Shown here: positions 6,918 to 15,013 of the stretch, piece after piece | Position numbering within the stretch: position 1 is the first letter of the stretch | Layout: every line of letters begins with the position of its first letter | The notes under the pieces: model-generated | What the model saw: the letters and a program-made list of their open reading frames with translations, nothing else | Database searches by the model: none | Told to the model about the DNA's origin: nothing | Made by a program: the position numbers and the translations under genes | DNA from: AC-32 sp035518635 | GTDB taxonomy: Bacteria; Actinomycetota; Thermoleophilia; Gaiellales; Gaiellaceae | Reading direction: 5' to 3' | DNA: 23,974 nucleotides | Assembly: GCA_035518635.1 (NCBI GenBank) | Contig: DATIXI010000038.1 | Location: 1-23,974, forward strand

Positions 6918-7498
6918 AGACGGGCCAGCGCTTCCGCGGCAGGAACGGCTCCTTCGCGGAGGACTCGCGGTTCCGGGCCGGTCAGGTCGAGGACGGTCGA
7001 GGGCGTGCCCGGGAGCTCGCCCCCGTCGACGATCGCGCCGCACCCGGCGCAGATCTCCTCCGGGACGTCCTCGAGGCGCCTCGGGTCAGGGCCACCGTGC
7101 CGGTTCGCGCTCGTCGCGAGTACGGCCTCGACCCGGGCGAGCACCTCTGCCGCCGTGCCCTCGAGCTCGGGCACCCGGACGCCGATCGTGTCCGGGCGGT
7201 CGCCGGCGAGCCACGGGTACCGGCCGGCCGGGTTCGGCACCACCAGCGTGAACGGGCCCGGCAGGAGCGCCCGCAGCTGGCTCTCGACCGGGCCGCGCAG
7301 CTCGGGGACCCGCTCGACCAGAGCCGCGACGTCGCTCGCGAGCAGCGCCGTAGGCTGGCCGGCGTCCCGGCCCTTGAGGCGGTAGACCTCGAGCGCGGCC
7401 GCCTCCTGCGACGGGTCGGCGCAGAGGCCGTAGACGGTGTCCGTCGGCAGCACGACCGGCCTGCCGGCCTCGATCGCCGCCACCGCTGCCTCGATCAC
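6914..7498 (-). CDS. tsaC: Threonylcarbamoyl-AMP synthase (TsaC/Sua5/YrdC family)
   Basis: This 194-residue protein makes threonylcarbamoyl-AMP from threonine, bicarbonate and ATP, the first step of the t6A37 modification of ANN-decoding tRNAs. It shows PTDTVYGL (18-25), YRLKGRDAGQPTALL (the substrate Lys/Arg region), LLPGPFTLV, TIGVRVP, ATSANRHGG and TPSTVLDL. It is the short form without the extra C-terminal Sua5 domain. Start GTG 7498 overlaps the hydrolase stop as GTGA. Its position after prfA and prmC is the standard bacterial arrangement. The stop is shared head-on with the convergent gene. Confidence 0.94.
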   Translation of the reverse strand: MIEAAVAAIEAGRPVVLPTDTVYGLCADPSQEAAALEVYRLKGRDAGQPTALLASDVAALVERVPELRGPVESQLRALLPGPFTLVVPNPAGRYPWLAGDRPDTIGVRVPELEGTAAEVLARVEAVLATSANRHGGPDPRRLEDVPEEICAGCGAIVDGGELPGTPSTVLDLTGPEPRVLREGAVPAAEALARL

Positions 7499-8358
7499 AC
7501 CTCTGCTGGGACACCGAGGAACGAGAGCACCGCCTCGCGGAAGGCGACCGGCGCCTCGACGAAGATGAAGTGGCCGCTGCCGGGGAGCAGCACCGTCTCG
7601 GCACGGTCGATCCCCTCGGCGATCTCCTTCGCGCTGGGCGGGCCGGTGATGAAGTCCTCCTCGCCCGTGATGACGAGCGTCGGTGCGCTGATCCCGGAGA
7701 GCTGGGGGCGGAGGTCGAACGAGTCGAAGATCTCGCGCTCCCACTGGTGCAGGGCGTCGGCGTTCGGGACCTCCGCGCGCAGGGTCTCCAGATACGCCTG
7801 CTCTTCCTCGCCGAAGCGGGCGAAGTAGAACGGAAACTCCCGCAGGCCGATCTCGGCGAGCTCCTCGTCGGTCGAGAACTGGCCGGCCTGCTCGGCCTCC
7901 AGCGCCGCCTTGGCGTCCTCGTACCAGGGCTCGTCGGCGTGGGTCGCCATCGCCGCCTCCATCGCCTCCTTCTGCTCCGAGGCCCAGCGTGCAAGCGAGC
8001 TCGCGAGGATCAGGCGCTCGACCCGGTCGGGGTGCGTCGCGGCGTAGTCCATCGCCACGACGCCGCCGTGCGAGTGGCCGAGCAGGCTCATCCGCTCGAG
8101 ACCGAGGTGCTCCCGGAGCTCCTCGAGGTCGGCGGTGTAGTCGGCGATCCGGTAGCCGTTCGCGTCGGCCGGTCGGTCGGAGGCGCCCGTCCCGCGCGGG
8201 TCGAGCAGGACGAGCTCGAGCTTCTCGCCGAGTCCGGCGAGGTCGGCGAGGTAGAGCGACGAGAAGCCGGGCCCGCCGCCGTGGCAGACGAGGGTCGGTC
8301 CCTGCCCACTCCGGCGGTAGGCGAGGCGCCGGCCGTCGGCCGTCGTCAGCCCGTCCAT
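7495..8358 (-). CDS. Alpha/beta hydrolase, proline iminopeptidase-like
   Basis: This 287-residue alpha/beta hydrolase shows the oxyanion-hole motif HGGGPG (26-31), the nucleophile elbow GHSHGG with Ser96, a likely acid at Asp235 (GEEDFITGP) and the catalytic His263 (GSGHF). LLDPRGTGASDRP is typical of proline iminopeptidases and related hydrolases, and a helical cap occupies about 120-215. It has no signal peptide, so it is probably cytoplasmic. Substrate is not predictable from the motifs. Start ATG 8358 lies inside the last codons of prmC (13-base overlap) and its stop overlaps the tsaC start. It is an extra gene in the usual prmC-sua5 pair. Confidence 0.88.
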   Translation of the reverse strand: MDGLTTADGRRLAYRRSGQGPTLVCHGGGPGFSSLYLADLAGLGEKLELVLLDPRGTGASDRPADANGYRIADYTADLEELREHLGLERMSLLGHSHGGVVAMDYAATHPDRVERLILASSLARWASEQKEAMEAAMATHADEPWYEDAKAALEAEQAGQFSTDEELAEIGLREFPFYFARFGEEEQAYLETLRAEVPNADALHQWEREIFDSFDLRPQLSGISAPTLVITGEEDFITGPPSAKEIAEGIDRAETVLLPGSGHFIFVEAPVAFREAVLSFLGVPAEV

Positions 8359-9185
8359 CTGCCCTCCACCACGCGATCCCTCCCCGCCAGATCGGGCGTG
8401 ATCGTAGCGTCGGCATAGCCGAGCTCGTCGAGGGCGCCGCGGACCCGCTCGGCCGCACCGGCAGCGCTCTCGAGGACGAGCCAGCCGCCGGACCGAAGCG
8501 CCTCGGTCGCCGCGCTGGCGACGGCCTCGGTGGCTCCGTGCGCGACGAGCGCGACGTGTGGCTCCCAGTCACGGACCTCGGGCTGCAGCGTCTCCAGCTC
8601 GTCCGGCTCGACGTACGGCGGGTTCGAGACGACGAGATCGAACTGCGCCTCGCCGAGGCCGCTCGTGAGGTCGTGCTCGACGAGCCGCACGCGCCCGTCG
8701 ATGCCCGTCAGCTCGGCGTTCTCGCGCGCGAGCGCGAGCGCATCGGAGGAGACGTCGATCGCGGTCACGCGAGCGCCCTCGTGCTCGTCGGCGATCGCGA
8801 GCGCGATCGCGCCGGTCCCGGTCCCGACGTCGAGCACCTCGGGCGCGGACCGGTCGCGAATGTGCTCCAGTGCACGTTCGACCACGATCTCGGTCTCCGG
8901 CCGCGGGATTAGCGCGCGCCGGTCGGTCTTCAGGGTCAGCCGCCGGAAGCCCCATTCCCCGAGCACGTAGGCGAGCGGCTCACGCTTCACGCGCCGCGCG
9001 ACGTTCGCCTCGAAGGCGTCGATCTGCTCCTGCGCCAGCTCCCGGTCGAGCTCGGCGTAGAGGAGCGCCCGCGCGCAGTCGTCGCAGGCCCGCGCAAGCA
9101 GGAGCTCCGCCTCGAGGCGGGCCGACTCGACCCCGGCCTCCGCGAGCCGCGCGCTCGCGGCTGCGAGCGCGTCGCCGAGCGTCAT
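8346..9185 (-). CDS. prmC: Release factor glutamine methyltransferase
   Basis: This 279-residue enzyme methylates the glutamine of the GGQ motif in release factors using S-adenosylmethionine. It has the N-terminal helical release-factor-binding domain, then LIPRPETE (92-99), the SAM motif VLDVGTGTGAIAL (117-129) and the catalytic NPPY (188-191). Start ATG 9185 overlaps the prfA stop as ATGA, so substrate and modifying enzyme are translated from coupled genes. The C-terminus (RVVEGRWTG) is complete and overlaps the hydrolase start. Confidence 0.96.
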   Translation of the reverse strand: MTLGDALAAASARLAEAGVESARLEAELLLARACDDCARALLYAELDRELAQEQIDAFEANVARRVKREPLAYVLGEWGFRRLTLKTDRRALIPRPETEIVVERALEHIRDRSAPEVLDVGTGTGAIALAIADEHEGARVTAIDVSSDALALARENAELTGIDGRVRLVEHDLTSGLGEAQFDLVVSNPPYVEPDELETLQPEVRDWEPHVALVAHGATEAVASAATEALRSGGWLVLESAAGAAERVRGALDELGYADATITPDLAGRDRVVEGRWTG

Positions 9186-10228
9186 GCCGAGGCGGTCTCC
9201 AGCGCGCGCCGCCGGTCCTCCTCGGCTAGCGCCTCGGTGAACTCGTCCAGCTCCCCCTCGAGGATCTTGTCCAGCCGGTGCACCGTCAGGTGTACGCGGT
9301 GGTCGGTCAGGCGGTTCTCGGGGAAGTTGTACGTGCGGACCTTCTCCGCCCGCTCGCCCGAGCCGATCTGGGAGCGCCGCGCCTCGGCCTGCTCGGCCTG
9401 CTGGCGCTCTCGCTCGAGCTCGTAGAGGCGGGCGCGGAGCACCCGGAGCGCCTTCGTCTTGTTCTGGAGCTGCGACTTCTCGTCCTGCATCGCGACGACG
9501 ATCCCGGTCGGGAGGTGCGTCACGCGCACGGCCGAGTCGGTCGTGTTGACGCTCTGGCCGCCCGGCCCGGTCGAGCGGTAGACGTCGATCTTCAGGTCGT
9601 TGGGGTCGATCTCGACCTCGACCTCTTCCGCCTCGGGCATGACCGCGACCGTGGCGGTCGACGTGTGGATGCGCCCCTGCGACTCGGTCTCGGGGACGCG
9701 CTGGACGCGGTGCGTCCCTGCCTCCCACTTGAACACCGAGTAGGCGCCGTCGCCCTTGACCGCGAACACGATCTCCTTGAAGCCTCCCGCCTCGTTCGGG
9801 CTCACCCCGAGCTCCTCGACCGCAAAGCCGCGCCGATCGGCGTAGCGCGTCTCCATCCGGAAGAGGTCGGCGGCCCAGAGCGCGGCCTCGTCGCCGCCGA
9901 CCCCCTGGCGGATCTCGACGATCACGTCCTTGCGGTCGGCCGGGTCCGACTCGACGAGCGCGAGCTTGAGCTCTTCCTCGAGTGCGGCCACCCGCTCCTC
10001 GAGCTCCGGCACGAGCTCGCGCAGGTCGCCGTCGCTGCGAGCTGCTTCGAGGTCGTCGTTCGCCTCGCGCCACGCCGCTGCGAGCTTCGCCGGGCCCTCG
10101 AGCTCCTTGACGCGCCGCCCGACGGCCGCTGCCTCGCGGTGGTCGTTGTAGACCGCCGGGTCGGCCAGCCGCTCCTGCGCCTCGGCGTACGAGCGCTCGA
10201 CCTCCTCGACGAGCTCCTCGATCGCCAT
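9182..10228 (-). CDS. prfA: Peptide chain release factor 1
   Basis: This 348-residue factor reads UAA and UAG stop codons and triggers peptide release. The GGQ motif is at 223-225 (STGPGGQSVNTTDSAV). The codon-recognition loop is at RVPETESQGRIHTS, where Pro-Glu-Thr (179-181) is the PxT tripeptide, showing it is RF1 rather than RF2, which has SPF. The N-terminal coiled region (about 1-100) is complete. It lies between DUF1385 and prmC. Start ATG 10228 overlaps the DUF1385 stop as TGATG. Confidence 0.97.
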   Translation of the reverse strand: MAIEELVEEVERSYAEAQERLADPAVYNDHREAAAVGRRVKELEGPAKLAAAWREANDDLEAARSDGDLRELVPELEERVAALEEELKLALVESDPADRKDVIVEIRQGVGGDEAALWAADLFRMETRYADRRGFAVEELGVSPNEAGGFKEIVFAVKGDGAYSVFKWEAGTHRVQRVPETESQGRIHTSTATVAVMPEAEEVEVEIDPNDLKIDVYRSTGPGGQSVNTTDSAVRVTHLPTGIVVAMQDEKSQLQNKTKALRVLRARLYELERERQQAEQAEARRSQIGSGERAEKVRTYNFPENRLTDHRVHLTVHRLDKILEGELDEFTEALAEEDRRRALETASA

Positions 10229-11136
10229 CAGGCCATGACCTCGACCCGCTCGGTCTCCGGACCGCCGTGCGCCTCGAGCGCCAGCACCTCCCGGAGCGCG
10301 CGGATCGAGACCTCGAGCTGGTCGAGGCTGGGCTCGCGGGTCGTCAACCGCTGGAGCCAGAGGCCGGGCGCGAGGAACGCCATCAGCACCCGGTTGTCCG
10401 TGTGCTTGCCCGCGAAGCGGATCAGCTCGTAGGCGATCCCGGCGATCAGGGGCAGGAACGCGATCCTCGTCACGATCAGCCAGTACCAGGGCAGCCGCCC
10501 GAAGAACGCGAACACGAAGATCGCGATCACCATCACCCAGAGCAGGAAGGCCGTGCCGCAGCGCGGGTGGATGAGGCTGTAGCGCTGGACGGTCTGCGGC
10601 TCGAGCTCCTCGCCTGCCTCGTAGGCGTTGATCGCCTTGTGCTCGGCCGCGTGGTACTGGAAGACGCGGCGGAGGTCGGGCAGGAGCGAGATCAGGATCA
10701 GGTAGAGGACGAAGACGGTCACGCGGATCGCGCCCTCGACGAGCACGAACCAGGTGCCGTTCGAGATCGGCAGCAGGTCGGCCAGCAGCGCGGGCCCGAC
10801 CTTGAAGATCGAGATCGCGAAGCCGATCGCGAGCAGGAACGCGAAGACGAGCGCGCCCCGCGAGAGCTCGGTCTCGGCCTCCTCGTTGTCATCGGCGGCC
10901 GCGTAGTTCGCGGAGATCGAGAGCGCCCTGAAACCGATCGCAAGCGACTCTCCGAGCGCGATCACGCCGCGCACGATCGGCAGGCGGAACACCCAGTGGC
11001 GCTTCATCACCGACTCGATCGGGCGGCAGACCTCGGCGATCTGCCCGTTCGGCTTCCGGACCGCAACGGCCCAGTTCGAGGGCCCGCGCATCATCACGCC
11101 CTCGAGGACCGCCTGTCCTCCGATGGGGGCGGACAT
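10228..11136 (-). CDS. DUF1385 membrane protein
   Basis: This 302-residue integral membrane protein belongs to the DUF1385 family, often found beside rpmE and prfA. Family hallmarks are the N-terminal GGQAVLEGVMMRGP, the central FQYHAAEHKAINAYE and RYSLIHPRCGTAFLL. The last two contain His, Glu and Cys residues that look like a metal or catalytic site next to the membrane. About five hydrophobic segments are visible (near 90-118, 130-153, 195-215, 217-238 and a shorter one around 248-262). Biochemical function is unknown. It starts 6 bases after the rpmE stop and its own stop overlaps the prfA ATG. Confidence 0.92.
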   Translation of the reverse strand: MSAPIGGQAVLEGVMMRGPSNWAVAVRKPNGQIAEVCRPIESVMKRHWVFRLPIVRGVIALGESLAIGFRALSISANYAAADDNEEAETELSRGALVFAFLLAIGFAISIFKVGPALLADLLPISNGTWFVLVEGAIRVTVFVLYLILISLLPDLRRVFQYHAAEHKAINAYEAGEELEPQTVQRYSLIHPRCGTAFLLWVMVIAIFVFAFFGRLPWYWLIVTRIAFLPLIAGIAYELIRFAGKHTDNRVLMAFLAPGLWLQRLTTREPSLDQLEVSIRALREVLALEAHGGPETERVEVMA

Positions 11137-11142
11137 GCTGAG

Positions 11143-11358
11143 CTAGGTCTTTCGGGGGCCGGCCTTCTCGAGGCGGCGCTGGAAGCGCTCGACGCGGCCG
11201 CCCGTGTCGACCAGCTTCTGCTTGCCCGTGTAGAACGGATGGCAGGCGGAGCAGATCTCGACGTGCAGCTCGGGCTTCGTCGAGCGGGTCTGGAACTCGT
11301 TGCCGCAGGCGCAGCGAACCGTTGCCAGGACGTAGTCGGGGTGGATGCCGGCCTTCAT
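11143..11358 (-). CDS. rpmE: 50S ribosomal protein L31, zinc-binding form
   Basis: This 71-residue protein shows the L31 pattern MKAGIHPDYVLATVRCACGN, with zinc ligands Cys16, Cys18, Cys36 and Cys39 (CAC and CSAC), followed by HPFYTGKQKLVDTGGRVERF. All four cysteines are present, so this is the zinc-containing form. It is part of the ribosomal large subunit and bridges the subunits. ATG 11358 overlaps the stop of the dehydratase gene as ATGA, unusual company for a ribosomal protein. The order rpmE-DUF1385-prfA-prmC is seen in many Gram-positive lineages. Confidence 0.97.
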   Translation of the reverse strand: MKAGIHPDYVLATVRCACGNEFQTRSTKPELHVEICSACHPFYTGKQKLVDTGGRVERFQRRLEKAGPRKT

Positions 11359-12296
11359 TCTCCGGCCAGGATAGCAACCGCTGTTTCGGGCGCCACGTTG
11401 CCGCCGGAGACGATCGCGACCACGTTCTCGCCTGGCTCGAGCGGGATTTTTCCGGCCAGCAGGGCGGCGACAGCCGCTGCTCCGGCCGGCTCGGCGGCGA
11501 GCTTCGCGATCCGGTAGCAGAAGCGCATCCCCTCCTTCAACTCGTCCTCGGTGAGGAGCACCACCTGCTCCACGAGCTCGCGGACGATCTCGAAGCAGTT
11601 CTGACCGGCGAAGGGCGGCGAGAGGCCGTCCGCGATCGAGTCGGGCTCGACCTGGACCGGATGCCCGGCCTCGAGCGCCGCGTGCATCGCGCGCGAGCGC
11701 TCGGGCTCGACGCCGACCACGCGCCGGCCCTGGGCGGCGAGCGCGGTCCCAGAGATCAGCCCTCCGCCCCCGACCGGGACCACGAGGGTCGCCGTCTCGG
11801 GAAGCGCCTCGACGATCTCGAGCCCTACCGTCCCCTGGCCGGCGATCGTCAGCGGGTGGTCGAACGCGTGGACGAGCGTCCGACCGGTCTCCTCCTGCAG
11901 CTCCGCCAGCCGCTCGAACGCCTCGGCCGGGCTTGTGGTCTCGAGGTCGACCTCGGCGCCGTAGGCGCGCGTCGCCTCGATCTTGGCCTCGCTCGCGCCG
12001 CGCCACATGACGAGCAGGGCGTCCAGCCCCTCGACCTTCGCGCCCCAGGCGAGCGCCTGGGCGTGGTTCCCCGCGGAGATCGAGATCACGCCTCGGGCCC
12101 TCTGCTCGGGCAAGAGGGCGGCCAGGTTCGTGAGCACGCCGCGCGGCTTGAACGAGCCGGTCTTCTGGAACAGCTCGGCCTTGAGGGAGACGCGTGCGCC
12201 CGTGAGCTCGGAGAGCGTCGCCGAGCTGAGCATCGGCGTGCGGTGCAGCCGGCCGGCGATCGCCTCGCGCGCGGCGAGGACGTCCTCGACGGTCAC
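11355..12296 (-). CDS. Threonine/serine dehydratase-like PLP enzyme
   Basis: This 313-residue fold-type II PLP enzyme has the PLP lysine Lys50 in KTGSFKPRG, the phosphate-binding loop VGGGGLISG and SAGNHAQALAW. These match catabolic threonine dehydratases and serine racemases, which deaminate threonine or serine to 2-oxo acids. No C-terminal regulatory ACT domain follows, so it is the short form without isoleucine feedback. An open frame continues upstream, but GTG 12296 is chosen because it overlaps the ETF-quinone oxidoreductase stop as GTGA and gives the normal N-terminus (VTVEDVLAAREAIAGRLHRTP). Exact substrate among threonine, serine and related amino acids is uncertain. Confidence 0.9.
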   Translation of the reverse strand: MTVEDVLAAREAIAGRLHRTPMLSSATLSELTGARVSLKAELFQKTGSFKPRGVLTNLAALLPEQRARGVISISAGNHAQALAWGAKVEGLDALLVMWRGASEAKIEATRAYGAEVDLETTSPAEAFERLAELQEETGRTLVHAFDHPLTIAGQGTVGLEIVEALPETATLVVPVGGGGLISGTALAAQGRRVVGVEPERSRAMHAALEAGHPVQVEPDSIADGLSPPFAGQNCFEIVRELVEQVVLLTEDELKEGMRFCYRIAKLAAEPAGAAAVAALLAGKIPLEPGENVVAIVSGGNVAPETAVAILAGE

Positions 12297-13957
12297 GTCA
12301 CCGTGTACTCGGGACCGGAGCCCCCTTCGGGCGGCGTCAGGCGCCCGCCCTTGGCCGTGATCGCGCCGCACTGGACGCAGTTGGATGCGGTCACTTCGAC
12401 ACCGCCGTCCACCGCTTCGTAAACCTGCGCCGGGCACATGTGCTCCCAGAGCGTCGCCAGCTCGGGCGGGACGTCGGTGCGCACGCGGATGTGGCTCGGC
12501 GCGTCGTCTCTCGTCTTGTTGCCGCTGAGAAAGACCGACGACAGCTTGTCGAAGGTCAGCACGCCGTCCGGCGCGGGATACGACGCGGCGCCCCCGCTGA
12601 GCAGCTCCTGGTCGGCGTCTCGCTCGGTGTGGGCGTCGCCCGGCGGGAGCTTCCCGCGCGTCGCGGTCGCCGCTCCGGCGATTGCGCCGCCGAGCCAGAA
12701 GCCGCGCTCGAACGCCGGCCGCATGTTCCGCACGCGTTTCAGGTCCTCCCAGACGAAGCTCTCGCGTAGCGACTGGTCGTAGCCGGCGAGCGCGCCTGAC
12801 CGCCCCGGCGCCTCCCCGCGCTGGAGCGACGCAAAGGCCGCCTCCGCGGCGAGCCTCCCCGACTCGACCGCGTAGTGGATCCCTTTCAGCGCGGGCACGT
12901 TCACGAGCCCCGCGCCGTCGCCGCAGATCAGCAGGCCGGGCGCGTTGAGCTGCCTCGGCAGCGAGAGGAAGCCGCCCTCCGGGATCGTCTTCGCGCCCCA
13001 GGCGATCCGCTCGCCGCCTTCGAGGATCTTGCGGACGAGCCTGTGCGTCTTGAGCTCCTGGAGCAGGTCGTGCACCGAGAGCTCGACGTCGCGGTAGTCG
13101 AGGCCGACGACCATCCCGACCGTGACCATGTCGTCGCCCATGGGGTAGACGAACGAGCCGCCGAACTCGCGGTAGCGCTTGGCGCCGCGCAGCGGCCAGC
13201 CCATGGTGTGGATCACGTGGTCCAGCGGCTTCTGGACGCGCCAGACCTCCTTCACGCCGAGCGCCCAGACCTGCGGATTCTCACCCTCGAGGCCGAAGCG
13301 GTCGAGCGCGACTCCGGTCAGGTGGCCCTGCGTCCCCTCCGCGAGGACGGTCACGCTGGCGAGCACCTCCGAGCCCGGCTCGAAGTTCGACAGCTCCTCC
13401 CCGTCCCTCCCACGGCCGCGGTCGCCGGTCTGGACCCCGCGCACCCGGCCATCGGCGACGAGCAGCTTCGAGGCTGTCGTCTCGGGCAGAATCGTCGCGC
13501 CCGCCTCCTCCGCCTGCTCGGCGAGCCAGCGGCCGAGCTGGGAGAGCGACGCGACGTAGTTGCCGCGGTTCCGCATCGTCGGCGGCGCAGGGATCCGCAT
13601 CGCCCGCTTGGGCGTCAGGTAGTAGACGGACTCGTGCTCGACGCGGCCGAGGAACGGCATGGCGTCTGTCCGCACGCGCCCTTCGAAGAGCGTCCGCAGA
13701 GAGCGCGGGTTGACGACCGCGCCCGAGAGCAGGTGCGAGCCGGGCTGCTTGCCCTTCTCCAGCACCGCGACGGGCACGTCGCCGAGCCGCTCTGCCAGCT
13801 CGGGCGCGCCCTCGAGCAGCTGCCCGAGCCGGATCGCGCACGCGAGCCCAGCGGGCCCCGCGCCGACGACCAGGACGCCGACTTCGATCTCCGGCTCGGC
13901 CGGTGCGACCACGAACTCCGCGGGGTCGAATGGCGGCAGGTAGTCGGACGGCTTCAC
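12293..13957 (-). CDS. Electron-transfer flavoprotein-quinone oxidoreductase, unusual Fe-S site
   Basis: This 554-residue membrane-associated FAD protein passes electrons from ETF to quinone. It has an FAD-binding GAGPAGLACAIRLG near residue 33, GSHLLSGAVVNP and the second FAD motif GDGAGLVNVPALKGIHYA. The C-terminal ferredoxin-like part begins CPAQVYE (Cys508) and continues NCVQCGAI (Cys527, Cys530). In the family a fourth cysteine follows three residues later, but here residue 533 is Ile (ATC, 12359-12361). Three of the four cluster ligands are therefore present. The rest of the tail (PPEGGSGPEYTV) is normal, so the gene is not truncated. Start is GTG 13957, overlapping the etfA stop. It follows etfB and etfA, its electron donors. 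Confidence 0.94.
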   Translation of the reverse strand: MKPSDYLPPFDPAEFVVAPAEPEIEVGVLVVGAGPAGLACAIRLGQLLEGAPELAERLGDVPVAVLEKGKQPGSHLLSGAVVNPRSLRTLFEGRVRTDAMPFLGRVEHESVYYLTPKRAMRIPAPPTMRNRGNYVASLSQLGRWLAEQAEEAGATILPETTASKLLVADGRVRGVQTGDRGRGRDGEELSNFEPGSEVLASVTVLAEGTQGHLTGVALDRFGLEGENPQVWALGVKEVWRVQKPLDHVIHTMGWPLRGAKRYREFGGSFVYPMGDDMVTVGMVVGLDYRDVELSVHDLLQELKTHRLVRKILEGGERIAWGAKTIPEGGFLSLPRQLNAPGLLICGDGAGLVNVPALKGIHYAVESGRLAAEAAFASLQRGEAPGRSGALAGYDQSLRESFVWEDLKRVRNMRPAFERGFWLGGAIAGAATATRGKLPPGDAHTERDADQELLSGGAASYPAPDGVLTFDKLSSVFLSGNKTRDDAPSHIRVRTDVPPELATLWEHMCPAQVYEAVDGGVEVTASNCVQCGAITAKGGRLTPPEGGSGPEYTVT

Positions 13958-14916
13958 GCGGCCCTGCGCGCCCGGACGAGCTCGGTGAGCTTCGGCAGGA
14001 TCTCGTGCAGGTCACCGACGACGCCGAGGTCGGCGTACTCGAAGATCGGCGCGTTCGGGTCCTTGTTGATCGCGACGATCAGGCCCGAGCTCTGCATCCC
14101 GACCTTGTGCTGGATCGCGCCCGAGATCCCACACGCGATGTAGAGCTTCGGGGAGACGGTCTTGCCCGTTTGGCCGACCTGCGCCGAGTACGGGTACCAG
14201 CCCGCATCGACGACCGCGCGCGTGGCCGCGACCGCTCCGCCGAGCGCCTTGGCCAGCTCCTCGACGAGCGCGAAGTTCTCCGGGCCGCCGAGGCCGCGCC
14301 CACCGGCGACGATGACGTCCGCGTCCTCGATCGACGGCCCCTCGCTGTCCTCGTGCGCCTGCTCGAGCATCGTCGCCGCGAGCGAGAACTCCTCGAGCTG
14401 CGGGTCGACGCTGACGACCTCGGCGCTCCCTCCCGTCTCGACCGGCTCGAACGTGCCCGACCGGATGAGCGCGAGGCGCGGCTCCGAGCTCCAGCCGACG
14501 TCGACGTACACGGAGTCGCCGAGAGCCGGGCGCTTTCCGACCAGCCTGCCGCTCTCCTCGACCAGATCGGTGAGGTCCCAGTTCAGGCCGGCCTCCAGCC
14601 GCGCGGCGAGCGCCGCGGCCACGTCGGCCGAGAGCACGGTCGCGGCGAAGACGACGGTGTCGACGCCTCCGTCGCGGACAAGCCGCTCCAGCACGTCGAC
14701 GCGCGGCTGCGGGAGCGGTGCCTCGAGCCGCGCGTCGTCGGCGACGTGGACGCGCGCCGCCCCGAAGCGCGCTGCCTCGTCCGCGAGCCCCTCGACGCCC
14801 GACCCGAGCAGAACCGCCTCGACCTCGCCGCCGAGCGAGGCCGCCTTGGAGAGCACGCCGAGCGAGTCCTTCTGGATCTGGCCGTCGTGATGCTCGAGAT
14901 AGACGAGCGTCTTCAC
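13954..14916 (-). CDS. etfA: Electron transfer flavoprotein alpha subunit
   Basis: This 320-residue subunit carries FAD in its C-terminal half: AGGRGLGGPENF (204-215), RAVVDAGWYPYSAQVGQTG, KTVSPKLYIACGISGAIQH and AINKDPNAPIFEYADLGVVGD. The N-terminal half is the pseudo-symmetric domain that contacts the beta subunit. With EtfB it accepts electrons from acyl-CoA dehydrogenases. GTG 14916 is supported by a GGAGGAG Shine-Dalgarno at 14925-14931. A 97-base gap with two hairpins separates it from etfB, in contrast with the overlaps elsewhere in this run. Its stop overlaps the quinone oxidoreductase start. Confidence 0.96.
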   Translation of the reverse strand: MKTLVYLEHHDGQIQKDSLGVLSKAASLGGEVEAVLLGSGVEGLADEAARFGAARVHVADDARLEAPLPQPRVDVLERLVRDGGVDTVVFAATVLSADVAAALAARLEAGLNWDLTDLVEESGRLVGKRPALGDSVYVDVGWSSEPRLALIRSGTFEPVETGGSAEVVSVDPQLEEFSLAATMLEQAHEDSEGPSIEDADVIVAGGRGLGGPENFALVEELAKALGGAVAATRAVVDAGWYPYSAQVGQTGKTVSPKLYIACGISGAIQHKVGMQSSGLIVAINKDPNAPIFEYADLGVVGDLHEILPKLTELVRARRAA

Positions 14917-14968
14917 AGCGGCATCTCCTCCGCATAGAGGTGTCGACTGGTCGTTTCAGACGGACGCA

Positions 14969-15013
14969 CGGGCAGAGCCCGCACGACCTGACGCCGGCAC
15001 CGCAAGCGGCGTC
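14969..15013 (-). promoter_or_regulatory. Two hairpins in the etfB-etfA spacer
   Basis: Read on the minus strand, the first begins directly after the etfB stop: arms GACGCCG and CGGCGTC (7 bp, 10-base loop, 14990-15013). The second has arms CGGGC and GCCCG with a 3-base loop (14969-14981). No U-run follows either, so they do not look like an intrinsic terminator. They could protect or process the mRNA between the two subunit genes, but function is inferred. Confidence 0.45.

Noticed and set aside
9659..9700. Pro-Glu-Thr instead of Pro-Ala-Thr or Pro-Val-Thr in the codon-recognition loop of RF1
   Set aside because: As I recall, the PxT middle residue varies among bacteria and Glu occurs in other RF1 proteins, so this is not evidence for changed stop-codon use.
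11322..12422. Long plus-strand open frame (366 codons) opposite the dehydratase
   Set aside because: It is a GC-driven shadow of the real minus-strand gene, with no recognisable domain and an Arg/Glu/Leu-rich composition typical of antisense frames. The same holds for the long plus-strand frames at 452-1315, 2878-3855, 4808-5746, 9278-10432 and 12875-14143.
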